From Stenotrophomonas maltophilia (GTDB taxonomy: Bacteria; Pseudomonadota; Gammaproteobacteria; Xanthomonadales; Xanthomonadaceae): DNA of 64,000 nt. A program made the position numbers and the translations under genes. How positions within the stretch are numbered: the first letter of the stretch is position 1; each line of letters opens with the position of its first letter. Below, one piece after another: positions 27,040 through 35,954 of the stretch. The notes under the pieces are model-generated. The model saw only the letters and a program-made list of their open reading frames with translations, did no database searches and was not told where the DNA came from. The stretch spans positions 4,172,001 to 4,236,000 of the forward strand of contig NZ_LT906480.1 of NCBI RefSeq assembly GCF_900186865.1. Reading direction: 5' to 3'.

Positions 27040-28404
27040 TCAGTACGCGAATTCGCGGAACACCGGATCGACGTCGCCGTGCCAGCGGCCATGGAACAGC
27101 GCCAGCTTGCGCTCGGCCGGGGTCAGCCCGGATTCGACGATCTCCTGCAGCACGTCCAGGAACTTGCTCTCGTCCTGGCCGTCGGCATTGCGCGCCGCGC
27201 GGCGCTTGAGGCCTTCGACGGAAATCTTCACGGCTTCGCGGGCCAGGTCGCGCACCGTGCCATTGCGGAACGGCAGGCTCATCGCATGCTTCGGCACACC
27301 GTCGCGCAGTGCATGACGCTCGGCCAGGGTGAAGTCACGCACCAGGTCCCAGGCGGCATCCAGTGCGGTGTCGTCGTACAGCAGCCCGACCCAGAACGCC
27401 GGCAGCGCACACAGGCGGCTCCACGGACCACCATCGGCGCCGCGCATTTCCAGGTACTTCTTCAGGCGCACTTCCGGGAACGCAGTGGTCATGTGGTCCG
27501 ACCAGTCGCGCAGCGTCGGCAGTGCACCCGGCAGCACCGGCAGCTTGCCCTGCATGAAATCGCGGAAGCTCTGCCCGCTGGCGTCGTGGTAGATGCCATC
27601 CCGGTAGGAGAAGTACATCGGCACGTCGAGCAGGTAATCGACATAGCGCTCGTAACCGAAGCCGTCCTCGAACACGAAGTCGAGCATGCCGGTGCGAGCG
27701 GCGTCGGTGTCGGTCCAGATGTGCGAGCGGTAGCTCAGGTAGCCGTTCGGGTTGCCTTCGGTGAACGGCGAATCGGCGAACAGCGCGGTGGCGATCGGCT
27801 GCAGCGCCAGCGATACGCGGAACTTCTTCACCATGTCCGCTTCGGTCGCGTAGTCCAGGTTCACCTGTACCGTGCAGGTGCGGGTCATCATGTCCAGGCC
27901 GAGCGAACCGACCTTGGGCATGTACGAACGCATGATCTTGTAGCGGCCCTTGGGCATCCAGGGCATCTCGTCGCGCTTCCACTTCGGCTGGAAGCCCATG
28001 CCGAGGAAACCCAGCTGCAGTTCGCCGGCCACCTGTGCCACTTCGTTGAGGTGGGTGCCGGTCTCCACGCAGGTCTGGTGGATGGTCTCCAGCGCCGCGC
28101 CGGACAGTTCCAGCTGGCCGGCCGGTTCCAGCGTCACCGAGGCGCCATCGCGCAGCAGGGCGATGGTGTTGCCGTTCTCCTGCACCGGCTCCCAGCCGAA
28201 GCGGACCAGGCCGTTGAGCAGCGCTTCGATGCCGCGCTCGCCTTCGAAGGTCGGCGGGCGCAGGTCATCCAGGCGGAACCCGAACTTCTCGTGCTCGGTG
28301 CCGATGCGCCACTGCGCGCGGGGCTTCTCGCCGGAGGCGATCACCTCCACCAGCTGCGAGCGGTCGGTAATGGGGGTATCGGCGACGTGGCTGGGGCTCG
28401 ACAA
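27040..28404 (-). CDS. gshA: glutamate-cysteine ligase, plant/alphaproteobacterial type
   Basis: The 454-residue enzyme makes gamma-glutamylcysteine, the first step of glutathione synthesis. It belongs to the GCS2-like class shared by plants and many proteobacteria: [14 protein letters not shown] at the start, [13 protein letters not shown], and [13 protein letters not shown] are landmarks. I favour a TTG start at 28404 ([13 protein letters not shown] follows), because the only upstream ATG at 28482 lies within a likely promoter (TGACGC and TATAGT, 15 nt apart on this strand). It is divergent from the VIT-family gene. Glutathione from this pathway serves the formaldehyde cluster in this window. 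Confidence 0.93.
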   Translation of the reverse strand: MSSPSHVADTPITDRSQLVEVIASGEKPRAQWRIGTEHEKFGFRLDDLRPPTFEGERGIEALLNGLVRFGWEPVQENGNTIALLRDGASVTLEPAGQLELSGAALETIHQTCVETGTHLNEVAQVAGELQLGFLGMGFQPKWKRDEMPWMPKGRYKIMRSYMPKVGSLGLDMMTRTCTVQVNLDYATEADMVKKFRVSLALQPIATALFADSPFTEGNPNGYLSYRSHIWTDTDAARTGMLDFVFEDGFGYERYVDYLLDVPMYFSYRDGIYHDASGQSFRDFMQGKLPVLPGALPTLRDWSDHMTTAFPEVRLKKYLEMRGADGGPWSRLCALPAFWVGLLYDDTALDAAWDLVRDFTLAERHALRDGVPKHAMSLPFRNGTVRDLAREAVKISVEGLKRRAARNADGQDESKFLDVLQEIVESGLTPAERKLALFHGRWHGDVDPVFREFAY

Positions 28405-28556
28405 GGGAAAGGCTCGCTGGACGGTGGCGGGGGATGTGGGGCTCGCGGCCTTCCATCGCAAGGGCGCACTATAGCGTGGCACCCCGTTGCGTCATGCGAC
28501 GGTGACGGGTTTCAGCATCCTACCGACGCCCTCTTGACCCTCGTACACTCAGAGCC

Positions 28557-29261
28557 ATGAGCCGCCATTCACGACACCCCGAACTGCATCGCTCCGAGCG
28601 CGTCGGCTGGCTGCGAGCCGCCGTGCTGGGCGCCAACGATGGCATCGTCTCGGTGGCTGGCCTGGTGGTCGGCGTGGCCGCCAGCGGCGCCTCGGCTGCG
28701 ACCATCCTGGCCACCGGCGTGGCGGGTACCGTGGCCGGCGCGATGTCGATGGCGGCGGGCGAATATGTCTCGGTGCAGACCCAGGCCGACACCGAAGCGG
28801 CCGACCTGGCAATGGAAAAGCGCGAGCTGCGCGACGATCCGCACAGCGAACTGGAGGAGCTGGCCGCGATCTACCGCCACCGCGGCCTGGAGCCTGCGCT
28901 GGCGCGGCAGGTGGCCGAACAGCTCACCGCCCACGATGCGCTGGGTGCCCACGCCCGCGACGAACTGGGCATCACCGATACCCTGCGCGCCCGCCCGCTG
29001 CAGGCAGCGCTGGCCTCGGCCGGTGCGTTCACCTGCGGTGCGGCGCTGCCAGTGCTGACCGCCCTGCTGGCGCCGGTCGACAAGGTCGCACTGATGACCA
29101 CGGCCAGTACCCTGCTCGGCCTGTGCCTGACCGGCGCGGTGGCAGCCCAGGCCGGCGGCGCCCCGCCGGTACGCGGCGCAATACGGGTGATGTTCTGGGG
29201 TGCACTGGCAATGGCCGCCGCTGCAGGCGTCGGTCGCCTGTTCGGCGCCCAGGTGACATGA
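28557..29261 (+). CDS. VIT1/CCC1-family membrane protein
   Basis: The 234-residue inner-membrane protein matches the vacuolar iron transporter family: GWLRAAVLGANDGIVSVAGLVVGVA for the first helix, then TVAGAMSMAAGEYVSVQTQAD. About five membrane segments and a soluble helical stretch between segments 2 and 3 are visible. The family exports Fe2+ or Mn2+, but specificity cannot be told here. Its TGA overlaps the ATG of the AraC gene (ATGA), so the two are translationally coupled. Confidence 0.88.
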   Translation: MSRHSRHPELHRSERVGWLRAAVLGANDGIVSVAGLVVGVAASGASAATILATGVAGTVAGAMSMAAGEYVSVQTQADTEAADLAMEKRELRDDPHSELEELAAIYRHRGLEPALARQVAEQLTAHDALGAHARDELGITDTLRARPLQAALASAGAFTCGAALPVLTALLAPVDKVALMTTASTLLGLCLTGAVAAQAGGAPPVRGAIRVMFWGALAMAAAAGVGRLFGAQVT

Positions 29262-30082
29262 CCGGCATGCTGCCGCCAGTTACCGCACTGCTGGCCGAGA
29301 TGGCCAGCCTGGCCGGCTGCGCACGCGCCGAAGGTTATGCGTGCATCACCGCGCGGCGCGAACATGGCGCCAGCTCGGTGGAGATTCCGCAACCGCAGTT
29401 CGCGATCCTACTGGAAGGCCGCAAGCAGGTGCGTACCGCGCACCAGTCGCTGGAGTTCATCCCCGGCGACATCCTGCTGCTGACCCAGCGCTGCCGCATC
29501 GATGTGGTCAACACCCCCGACCCACGCAGTGGCCGCTACCTCAGTGCCATCGTGCCGCTGTGTGCCGAAGTGCTGGCGGCCGCACGCACGCTGTGGAGCG
29601 AGGAGCTTCCCGCGCCAGGCCAGGCGATGGCGCGACTGCCGTTGATCGATCATGGCGCGGTGCTGCGCCAGTGGCGGCAATCGCTGCAGGACGGTCGTTA
29701 CAGCGAAGCGCGGCTGGCCCTGGCCTCGCTGGTACTGACCCTGTGCCGGCAGGGCCACGGCAACCTGCTGCTGCCGCAGGCACCGAGCCTGGGCGAACAG
29801 ATCCGCGACCGCATCGCCGCCGAACCCGCACGCGACTGGCAATCGCGCGATGTGGAAGAACAGTTCGCGCTGAGCGGCGCGACCCTGCGCCGTCGCCTCG
29901 CCGCCGAGGACACCAGCCTGCGCCAGCTGCTCACCGAGGCAAGGCTGGCGCATGGCATGCAGCTGCTCTACACCACCGACCTGCCGTTGAAGACCGTGGC
30001 AGCGCGTGCGGGCTACCGGTCTGCAGCGAGTTTCAGCAAGCGCTTCGCCGAGCAGTACGGACTGGCTCCCACAGACATTTGA
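29258..30082 (+). CDS. AraC-family transcriptional regulator
   Basis: The 274-residue regulator has an N-terminal cupin-like region (PQFAILLEGRKQV, LEFIPGDILLLTQ) and a C-terminal AraC DNA-binding domain with two helix-turn-helices (TLRRRLAAEDTSLRQLLTEARL and KTVAARAGYRSAASFSKRFAEQYG). The start at 29258 overlaps the VIT-family stop. This coupling suggests it controls the membrane protein or its own operon. It resembles the subgroup with an N-terminal domain of about 120 residues (YqhC/RmpA-like). Ligand unknown. Confidence 0.87.
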   Translation: MTGMLPPVTALLAEMASLAGCARAEGYACITARREHGASSVEIPQPQFAILLEGRKQVRTAHQSLEFIPGDILLLTQRCRIDVVNTPDPRSGRYLSAIVPLCAEVLAAARTLWSEELPAPGQAMARLPLIDHGAVLRQWRQSLQDGRYSEARLALASLVLTLCRQGHGNLLLPQAPSLGEQIRDRIAAEPARDWQSRDVEEQFALSGATLRRRLAAEDTSLRQLLTEARLAHGMQLLYTTDLPLKTVAARAGYRSAASFSKRFAEQYGLAPTDI

Positions 30083-30091
30083 GGGGGTTCG

Positions 30092-30697
30092 GCAGGGCTT
30101 GCAGCCCTGCACCTGCTCAATGCAACGGCAACGGCAACGGCCAAAGCCAGAGCCAGAGCGGCATTCCGTGGGATGGCGGGACGGTGTGGGTGGGCAGGAC
30201 ACGCCGTAAACCCCCCTTCCGGGGTCCGGCCCAGCCGCTGGCGGCTGTGCGTTCGGGCGCTTGCGAAGCAGTGCTTCGCAAGCAAAGCGCCCTCACCCAT
30301 GGGGGCTCGATGGCGCCATCCATGGCGCCAACGGTCCTGCCCACCCACACCGCCCCACCTCTGACAGATCTTCGCGACTGTTGGTAGGTGTCGACCTTGG
30401 TCGACACATCTGTCAGATATCGAATGAAACTGTGGGGTCAGATCCGTTTTCCTGCGGAAAACGGATCTGACCCCACGAGCTGACAGATCGCGGAAAACTG
30501 TCGAAGGCGGGGTGGGTCCGGTTGCGGGAGTGTCCGCGGCATGGATGCCGCGGCCAAGCCCCCATGGACGGGTTTACGGCGTCTCCCGCAACCGGACCCA
30601 CCCCGCCATCCCACCCACAGGAAACCAGTTTTTGACGTTGCTTTGGCTGCGGCCGTTGCCTCTGCGGGTGCAGGGCGCAGCCCTGCAGACAACACCC
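30092..30697. repeat. 600-bp nested palindromic element in a 715-nt gene-free region
   Basis: The gap between the AraC and MBL-fold genes has no credible coding frame. It holds a nested set of inverted repeats: an 18-bp perfect pair (30183-30200 with 30334-30351, extended by mismatches), a 12-bp hairpin (30259-30283), CTGACAGAT/ATCTGTCAG arms around a GTGTCGACC hairpin (30361-30416), a 21-bp perfect hairpin (30432-30476), and a 25-bp perfect pair (30506-30530 with 30583-30607) enclosing CCGCGGCAT/ATGCCGCGG. The outer flanks (30092-30142 and about 30640-30697) are themselves imperfect inverted copies. It looks like repeated insertion of palindromic units, or one large composite element. Confidence 0.85.
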
Positions 30698-30797
30698 CTT
30701 CCCTGAGCATTCCGCGCAGCGGTTTGAGCGCCGTGCACACGCCGGCCACGGCACGCTATGCGGCAACGGAACCGCCCGTCATCCACCGAGAACCGCC

Positions 30798-31769
30798 ATG
30801 ACCCTGCGTCACCTGCCGCTGCGCGGCGCCCTGCTGCTGGCACTGTCGTCCCTGCCGCTGTGCGCGCTGGCCGAGGCCACTTCGCCCGCCCCCACCCAGC
30901 AGGTGCCCGGCGTCTATCACCAGCGCGTCGGTGCGCTGCAGGTCACCGCCCTGTTCGACGGCGTGGTCGCGCTGGGTCGGCAGGAAGTGGTGGACGTGCC
31001 GCCGACACTGGTCAGCCGCCTGCTGGAAGGCCGTTACGTGCCGGAAGACAAGAAGGGCCTGCAGACCGCGATCAATGCGTTCCTGATCCGCCAGGGCAAC
31101 CACCTGACCCTGGTCGACACCGGCACCGCGCAGTGCTTCGGCCCCGGCCTGGGCCAGGTGCTGGGCAATCTGCGCGCCTCCGGCGTGGACCCGGCCGAGG
31201 TGGATGAGGTGCTGCTGACCCACGCCCATCCGGACCACCTGTGCGGCGTACTCGACGCGCAGGGCAAGCCGGCCTACCCCAATGCCACGGTGTGGCTGTC
31301 CAAGGCGGATGCCGATTACTGGCTCAACCCGGCCAGCGAGGGCACCGCGCCAAAGGGCGTGCGCTTCGCCTTCCCGCTGGCACGCAATGCGGTCGCGCCA
31401 TACCAGGCCAACGGCCACCTGCGCACCTTCAGCCCCGGCGACGCCCTGCCCGGCGGCGCGGTGGCGATGGACACCCATGGCCATACCCCCGGCCATGTCT
31501 CCTACCGGTTCGACAGCCAGGGCCAGTCACTGCTGGTGTGGGGCGATGTGCTGCACTTCCACGCGGTGCAGTTCGCGCATCCGGAAGCGGCATTCGAGGC
31601 GGATTCGGACCGCAAGGCGGCCATCGCCAGCCGGCGGGCGCTGTTGCAGCAGGCCACCGCCAACGGCTGGTGGGTGGCCGGTGCGCACCTGCCGTTCCCC
31701 GGCCTGGGCCATGTGCGTGGCGAGGGTAAGGCCTATGCGTGGGTGCCGGCGGAGTATTCGCCGTTGTGA
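30798..31769 (+). CDS. exported MBL-fold hydrolase (methyl-parathion-hydrolase-like)
   Basis: The 323-residue protein has a signal peptide (cleavage near residue 25) and a metallo-beta-lactamase fold: THAHPDHLCG with the HxHxDH motif at 142-147, GHTPGH with the third-site His, WGDVLHFHAVQF with the bridging Asp, and a C-terminal AGAHLPFPGLGH. This set matches the periplasmic methyl parathion hydrolase/OPHC2 group, which includes Stenotrophomonas members and acts as lactonase or esterase on natural substrates. It is preceded by the palindromic element and followed by two hairpins. Confidence 0.88.
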   Translation: MTLRHLPLRGALLLALSSLPLCALAEATSPAPTQQVPGVYHQRVGALQVTALFDGVVALGRQEVVDVPPTLVSRLLEGRYVPEDKKGLQTAINAFLIRQGNHLTLVDTGTAQCFGPGLGQVLGNLRASGVDPAEVDEVLLTHAHPDHLCGVLDAQGKPAYPNATVWLSKADADYWLNPASEGTAPKGVRFAFPLARNAVAPYQANGHLRTFSPGDALPGGAVAMDTHGHTPGHVSYRFDSQGQSLLVWGDVLHFHAVQFAHPEAAFEADSDRKAAIASRRALLQQATANGWWVAGAHLPFPGLGHVRGEGKAYAWVPAEYSPL

Positions 31770-31773
31770 GGGT

Positions 31774-31829
31774 GTGCCGACCAAGGTCGGCACCCACCGA
31801 TCGGGTAGCGCCCGGCTGCCAGCCGGGCG
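31774..31829. repeat. two hairpins: GTGCCGACC type and GTAG type
   Basis: GTGCCGACCAAGGTCGGCAC (31774-31793) and a GTAGCGCCCGGCTG hairpin (31804-31829) lie between the convergent MBL-fold and engB genes and probably help end both transcripts. Confidence 0.85.
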
Positions 31830-31841
31830 ACCGGAAATGCC

Positions 31842-32444
31842 TTATTCCAGCCCCAGCCAGCCGCCGATCACGCCGCGGGCTTCGTCCACGCCGGTACGGT
31901 CTTCGCCGGAGAACACCTGCACGCTGACGCTGTCGCCGTAGGCCGATTGCAGTTCCTTGCGCACCTTCTGCAGGGACTGCATCTGCTGGCTGCGGCTGAG
32001 CTTGTCGGCCTTGGTCAGGAGGGCGTGCGCCGGCAGGCCGCGCTGCACGGCGTAGGACAGCATCTGCCGGTCGTAGTCCTTCAGCGGATGGCGGATGTCC
32101 ATCACCACCACCAGCCCCTTCAGGGCTTCGCGGGTGCGGAAATACTTGTCGATGAAGGCCTGCCAGTGCGCCTGCAGGTCCAGCGGCACCTTTGCATAGC
32201 CGTAACCTGGCAGGTCGACCAGATGCGCTTCCGGGGTGACCTGGAAGAACACCAGCTGCTGGGTACGGCCAGGGGTCTTGGAGACACGGGCCAGGGCGTT
32301 CTGGCGGGTCAGCGCGTTGAGCGCACTGGACTTGCCGGCGTTGGAGCGGCCGGCGAAGGCCACTTCGGCCCCTTCGTCGGGCGGCAGTTGCCGCACGTTG
32401 TGGGCCGAAAGGTGGTAACGGGCGCGTTCGATGAGCAATGACAT
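31842..32444 (-). CDS. engB: ribosome biogenesis GTP-binding protein YihA/EngB
   Basis: The 200-residue essential GTPase acts in 50S subunit assembly. The P-loop GRSNAGKSS, switch region KTPGRTQQ, G3 motif DLPGYGYAKV and TKADK specificity motif are all present. Length is normal. It is divergent from the cytochrome c4 gene. The engB, c4, dsbA order is conserved in related bacteria. Confidence 0.96.
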   Translation of the reverse strand: MSLLIERARYHLSAHNVRQLPPDEGAEVAFAGRSNAGKSSALNALTRQNALARVSKTPGRTQQLVFFQVTPEAHLVDLPGYGYAKVPLDLQAHWQAFIDKYFRTREALKGLVVVMDIRHPLKDYDRQMLSYAVQRGLPAHALLTKADKLSRSQQMQSLQKVRKELQSAYGDSVSVQVFSGEDRTGVDEARGVIGGWLGLE

Positions 32445-32600
32445 GTGCCTAGGATCGCATGTTGCGGCGCCGCGCGCCCGTGCCGGCGGCCCCTGCGGGC
32501 ATTTTGCTGCACTGCTGCGTTGACCGTGCGCGGAAACGGCGTTGATAATCCGGGCGATGCCGGCGGCCACCGCCCGGCCCGGTCCATACGGAGCTTCAGC

Positions 32601-33400
32601 ATGCGCCACGCTCGCGTTCTTGCCGTATCCGCCCTTGCCACTGCTGTAGTCGTTGCCGCTGCTGCGTTCGCGCAGACCACGTTGACCCCGCTGCCCGACA
32701 ACGGGCCGATCAACACCGCCTCGCTGGAGGTGGATTTCAGCAAGACCCACTGGGGCGATGCCAAGGCCGGCCAGACCAAGGCCTCGGCCTGCGCGGCCTG
32801 CCATGGCGCCGACGGCAATTCCACGGTGGAGATGTACCCGTCCATCGCCGGCCAGAGCGAACGCTACGTCGCCCAGCAGATGGCCCTGATCGCCAATGGG
32901 CAGCGCAGCTCCGGTGCGGCGGTGGCGATGGTGCCGTTCGTGCAGAATCTCACCCCGCAGGACATGCGCGACATCGGCGCGTTCTTCGCCACGCAGAAGG
33001 CCACCGCCGGCATCGCCGATGACACGGCAGTCACCGACGGCCCGTACAAGGGCATGAAGTTCTACGAGATCGGCCAGCAGCTGTACCGTGGCGGCGACGC
33101 CAAGCGCGGCCTGCCGGCCTGCATGGCGTGCCACGGCCCCAGCGGTGCCGGTAATCCGGGTCCGGCCTATCCGCACATCGGTGGTCAGCACGCCAGCTAT
33201 GTCGCGCGCCGCCTGCAGGAATACCAGGTCGGCCAGACCAACGAGACCGACAAGGCCCACTTCCAGATCATGGCGACAGTCGCGCAGAAGCTGAGCGAGC
33301 AGGAGGGGCAGGCGCTGTCGAGCTACCTGCAGGGCCTGCACAACAAGGCCGACGATGTGGCCACTGCCCCCCGTCGGCGCAACCGGCTGCCGCCCCCTGA
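32601..33400 (+). CDS. cytochrome c4, with a probable 1-nt deletion at the 3' end
   Basis: The diheme periplasmic cytochrome has a signal peptide (to about residue 24) and two heme sites CAACH and CMACH, each with a C-terminal Met ligand candidate. It passes electrons to terminal oxidases. Codons up to about 33366 are normal; then a run of six C at 33367-33372 precedes an Arg/His-rich stretch that continues in frame through the terminator into dsbA with no stop. Adding one C restores an Ala/Pro-rich tail (PSAQPAAAP) and a TGA at 33398, the end used here. The break is either a real mutation in the homopolymer or a sequencing error. Confidence 0.85.
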
Positions 33401-33457
33401 CCACCACTGGTCGGCCCGGGCCGCCACCACGGCCCGCGCCTGCGGTATGTTTCCTTC

Positions 33458-33488
33458 ACGCCGGCGACCGCGCCGGCGTTGCTTTTTT
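33458..33488 (+). terminator. intrinsic terminator between c4 and dsbA genes
   Basis: ACGCCGGCG pairs with CGCCGGCGT around a 4-nt loop and is followed within 3 nt by six T. It stands between the natural end of the cytochrome gene and the dsbA start, which supports these being separate transcription units. Confidence 0.85.
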
Positions 33489-33506
33489 CAACGGAGATGC
33501 GTGTCG

Positions 33507-34157
33507 ATGAGGTTGATTTCCCGCCTGCTGTTGTCCGTGCTGGTGCTGCTGCCGCTGGCAGCCTGCGCCGCTACCCCCGCCAATGCCCCGCTGGTCGAGG
33601 GCAAAGACTACGAGCGCATCGCCCAGCCGGGCCCGTTCCAGCCGCTGGCCGGCAAGATCGAGGTGGTCGAGGTCTTCGGCTACACCTGCCCGCATTGCGC
33701 CCACTTCGAACCGCAGCTGGAAGCCTGGGCGGCCAAGCTGCCGGCCGACGTGCGCTTCACCCCGGTCCCGGCTGCCTTCGGTGGCGCCTGGGATGCCTGG
33801 GCACTGGCCTACTACGCCGCCGACGAGGTCGGCGTGGCCAAGCGCAGCCACGCTGCCGTGTTCAAGGCCCTGCACGAGCAGGGATCGCTGCCGATGCAGA
33901 ACGTCTCGGCCGATGAGCTCGCCACCTTCTACAAGGCGTATGGCGTGACCCCGGACCGTTACCTGCAGGCCCTGCGCGGCGACGCCGTACAGAAGAAGGT
34001 CGATGCCGCGCGCGCGTTCGCCCAGCGCACCAGGATCCCGGGGACCCCGGCGCTGATCATCAACGGCCAGTACCTGGTGCGTGGCAACAGCTTCGACGAC
34101 CAGCTGCGCATCGCCTCGGCGCTGATCGCCCAGGCCCGCGCTGCCCGCGGCCGCTGA
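33507..34157 (+). CDS. dsbA: thiol:disulfide interchange lipoprotein DsbA (CPHC)
   Basis: The 216-residue protein has a lipoprotein signal with lipobox LAAC (Cys20) and a DsbA fold with active site CPHC at 61-64 and the cis-Pro loop RIPGTPALI. It forms disulfide bonds in exported proteins, tethered to a membrane. The ATG at 33507 has GGAG about 10 nt upstream. The frame is open upstream into the cytochrome gene because of the frameshift there. A second DsbA follows 106 nt downstream. Confidence 0.93.
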   Translation: MRLISRLLLSVLVLLPLAACAATPANAPLVEGKDYERIAQPGPFQPLAGKIEVVEVFGYTCPHCAHFEPQLEAWAAKLPADVRFTPVPAAFGGAWDAWALAYYAADEVGVAKRSHAAVFKALHEQGSLPMQNVSADELATFYKAYGVTPDRYLQALRGDAVQKKVDAARAFAQRTRIPGTPALIINGQYLVRGNSFDDQLRIASALIAQARAARGR

Positions 34158-34263
34158 ACCAACACCCACCACCGACACGGCGCTGTCGCCGCCGCATGTC
34201 ATCATTTCCCTCTGGCCGGCGCCTGGCGCCGGCCCCACCATTCCAGATGCTGGAGACGTTTCC

Positions 34264-35100
34264 ATGAAGATCCGTTACGCCCTCGCCCTCGCAGCGCTGC
34301 TGCCGATCCTGGCTGCCTGCAAGGCTGATGATGGCAGCACCAACACCACCGCGGCCCCGGCCGAACCGGCTGCAGCCCCGGCAGCCACCACCGAACCGAC
34401 TGCTGCGCCGGCGGCGGGCAGCGAAGGCGCCGCGCCGGCTGCCGCTGAAGGCGAGAAGGCCCCGGCCGAAGCGGCTCCGGCCACCGCACCGGCCCCGACC
34501 ACCGCCGCACTGACCGGCCCGGCCCCGGTGGAAGGTGCCGACTACCAGGTGATCCCGAACGGCCAGCCGTTCCAGCCGGCCACCGGCAAGATCGAAGTGA
34601 CCGAGATCTTCGGCTACGTCTGCCCGGCCTGCGCCGCATTCCAGCCGCTGGTCGGCCCGTGGAAGGCCGGCCTGCCGGGCGACGTGAACTTCGTCTACGT
34701 GCCGGCCATGTTCGGCGGCACCTGGGATGACTACGCCCGTGCCTTCTACGCCGCGCAGACCCTGGGCGTGCAGGAGAAGACCCACGAAGCGCTGTACGCC
34801 GCCATCCACTCGCAGAAGACCCTGAAGGGCGAGCGCGGCCGTGATTCGGTGGAAGACATCGCCAAGTTCTACGGTGCCTACGGCGTGGATCCGAAGCAGT
34901 TCGCCGCCACCATGGGCAGCTTCGCAGTGAATGCCAAGACCAACTCGGCCAAGCAGTTCGCGCAGCGCAGCCAGATCAGCGGCACCCCGTCGATCATCGT
35001 CAACGGCAAGTACCTGGTGAAGGGCAAGAGCTTCCCGGACATGCTGCGGATCGCCGACCACCTGATCGCCCGCGAACGCGGTGCGGCCCAGGCTCACTGA
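34264..35100 (+). CDS. second DsbA-family lipoprotein with an Ala/Pro-rich linker (CPAC)
   Basis: The 278-residue paralogue has lipobox LAAC (Cys19), then a low-complexity Ala/Pro/Glu linker from about residue 20 to 88, and a DsbA domain with active site CPAC at 120-123 and cis-Pro motif ISGTPSIIV. The CPAC dipeptide usually gives a different redox potential from CPHC, so the two DsbAs may have different substrates. The linker could let the domain reach across the periplasm. It is in tandem with the first dsbA. Confidence 0.9.
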   Translation: MKIRYALALAALLPILAACKADDGSTNTTAAPAEPAAAPAATTEPTAAPAAGSEGAAPAAAEGEKAPAEAAPATAPAPTTAALTGPAPVEGADYQVIPNGQPFQPATGKIEVTEIFGYVCPACAAFQPLVGPWKAGLPGDVNFVYVPAMFGGTWDDYARAFYAAQTLGVQEKTHEALYAAIHSQKTLKGERGRDSVEDIAKFYGAYGVDPKQFAATMGSFAVNAKTNSAKQFAQRSQISGTPSIIVNGKYLVKGKSFPDMLRIADHLIARERGAAQAH

Positions 35101-35123
35101 TCCAAGAGAAGCGTTTCCCGGCC

Positions 35124-35891
35124 GTGAATTCCCCCCGTACACGGACCCTGCGCTTGCTGACGGCCAACATCCAGGCCGGCTCAAGTACCCGCCGCTACAG
35201 CGACTATGTGACCCGCAGCTGGTCACATGCGCTGCCGGCGGGTCGCAAGCGCAGCAGTCTTGACGCGATCGCCACCCTGGCGCGCGACCATGACATCGTC
35301 GGCCTGCAGGAGGCCGACCCGGGCAGCCTGCGCTCGGGCTTCACCAACCAGACCCACTATTTGGCCCAGCGCGCCGGATTCAATTACTGGAGCCACCAGC
35401 CGAACCGGCGCATGGGTGGGGTCGCCTCCAGCGCCAACGGCCTGTTGAGCAAACTGGAACCGGTTGAAGTGCAGGATCACGCCCTGCCCGGCCGCATCGG
35501 CGGGCGCGGCGTGCTGCTGGCCAAGTTCGGCGATGGCGCCGATGGCCTGGCGGTGGCGGTGGCCCATCTGTCGCTGGGCGCGGGATCGCGGATGTCGCAG
35601 CTGGGCTTCATCGCCGAGCTGTTGTCCGACCACCCCAACGCGGTGCTGATGGGCGACTTCAACTGCCTGGCCGAGCGCCCGGAAATGCAGGTGCTGTACC
35701 AGAAGACCCGGCTGCAGCCCCCGGGCTGCATCGTGCCGACCTTCCCCAGCTGGCGCCCGGACCGCGCCATCGACCACATCCTGGTCAGCAGCGGCCTGCA
35801 GACCCGCACCGTGGAAGCCGTACCGGCCGCGTTCTCCGATCACCTCGCCCTGGCGATGCAGATCGACGTCCCGGCCGACGCCCTGCGCTGA
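35124..35891 (+). CDS. endonuclease/exonuclease/phosphatase family protein
   Basis: The 255-residue cytosolic protein has the EEP fold: RLLTANIQAGS at the first metal strand, IVGLQEADPGS with the metal Glu, AVAHLSLG, MGDFNCLAE with the Asp and Asn, and DHILVSSGL with SDHLALAMQ for the catalytic His. GTG is the start at 35124, just after the dsbA stop. This gene commonly follows dsbA in gammaproteobacteria. It may be a DNase or phosphodiesterase; substrate unknown. Confidence 0.88.
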   Translation: MNSPRTRTLRLLTANIQAGSSTRRYSDYVTRSWSHALPAGRKRSSLDAIATLARDHDIVGLQEADPGSLRSGFTNQTHYLAQRAGFNYWSHQPNRRMGGVASSANGLLSKLEPVEVQDHALPGRIGGRGVLLAKFGDGADGLAVAVAHLSLGAGSRMSQLGFIAELLSDHPNAVLMGDFNCLAERPEMQVLYQKTRLQPPGCIVPTFPSWRPDRAIDHILVSSGLQTRTVEAVPAAFSDHLALAMQIDVPADALR

Positions 35892-35904
35892 CCATTCCTG
35901 GTGG

Positions 35905-35954
35905 GTGCCAACCTTGATTGGCACGCTCTCCGCCGGGCATCGCCCGGCGCTACC
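35905..35954. repeat. GTGCCAACC hairpin plus inverted GTAG hairpin
   Basis: GTGCCAACCTTGATTGGCAC (35905-35924) is followed by a GTAG-type hairpin in inverted orientation (35933-35954). The CTAC of the latter supplies the TAG stop (35950-35952) of the RhtA-like gene. Confidence 0.85.
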
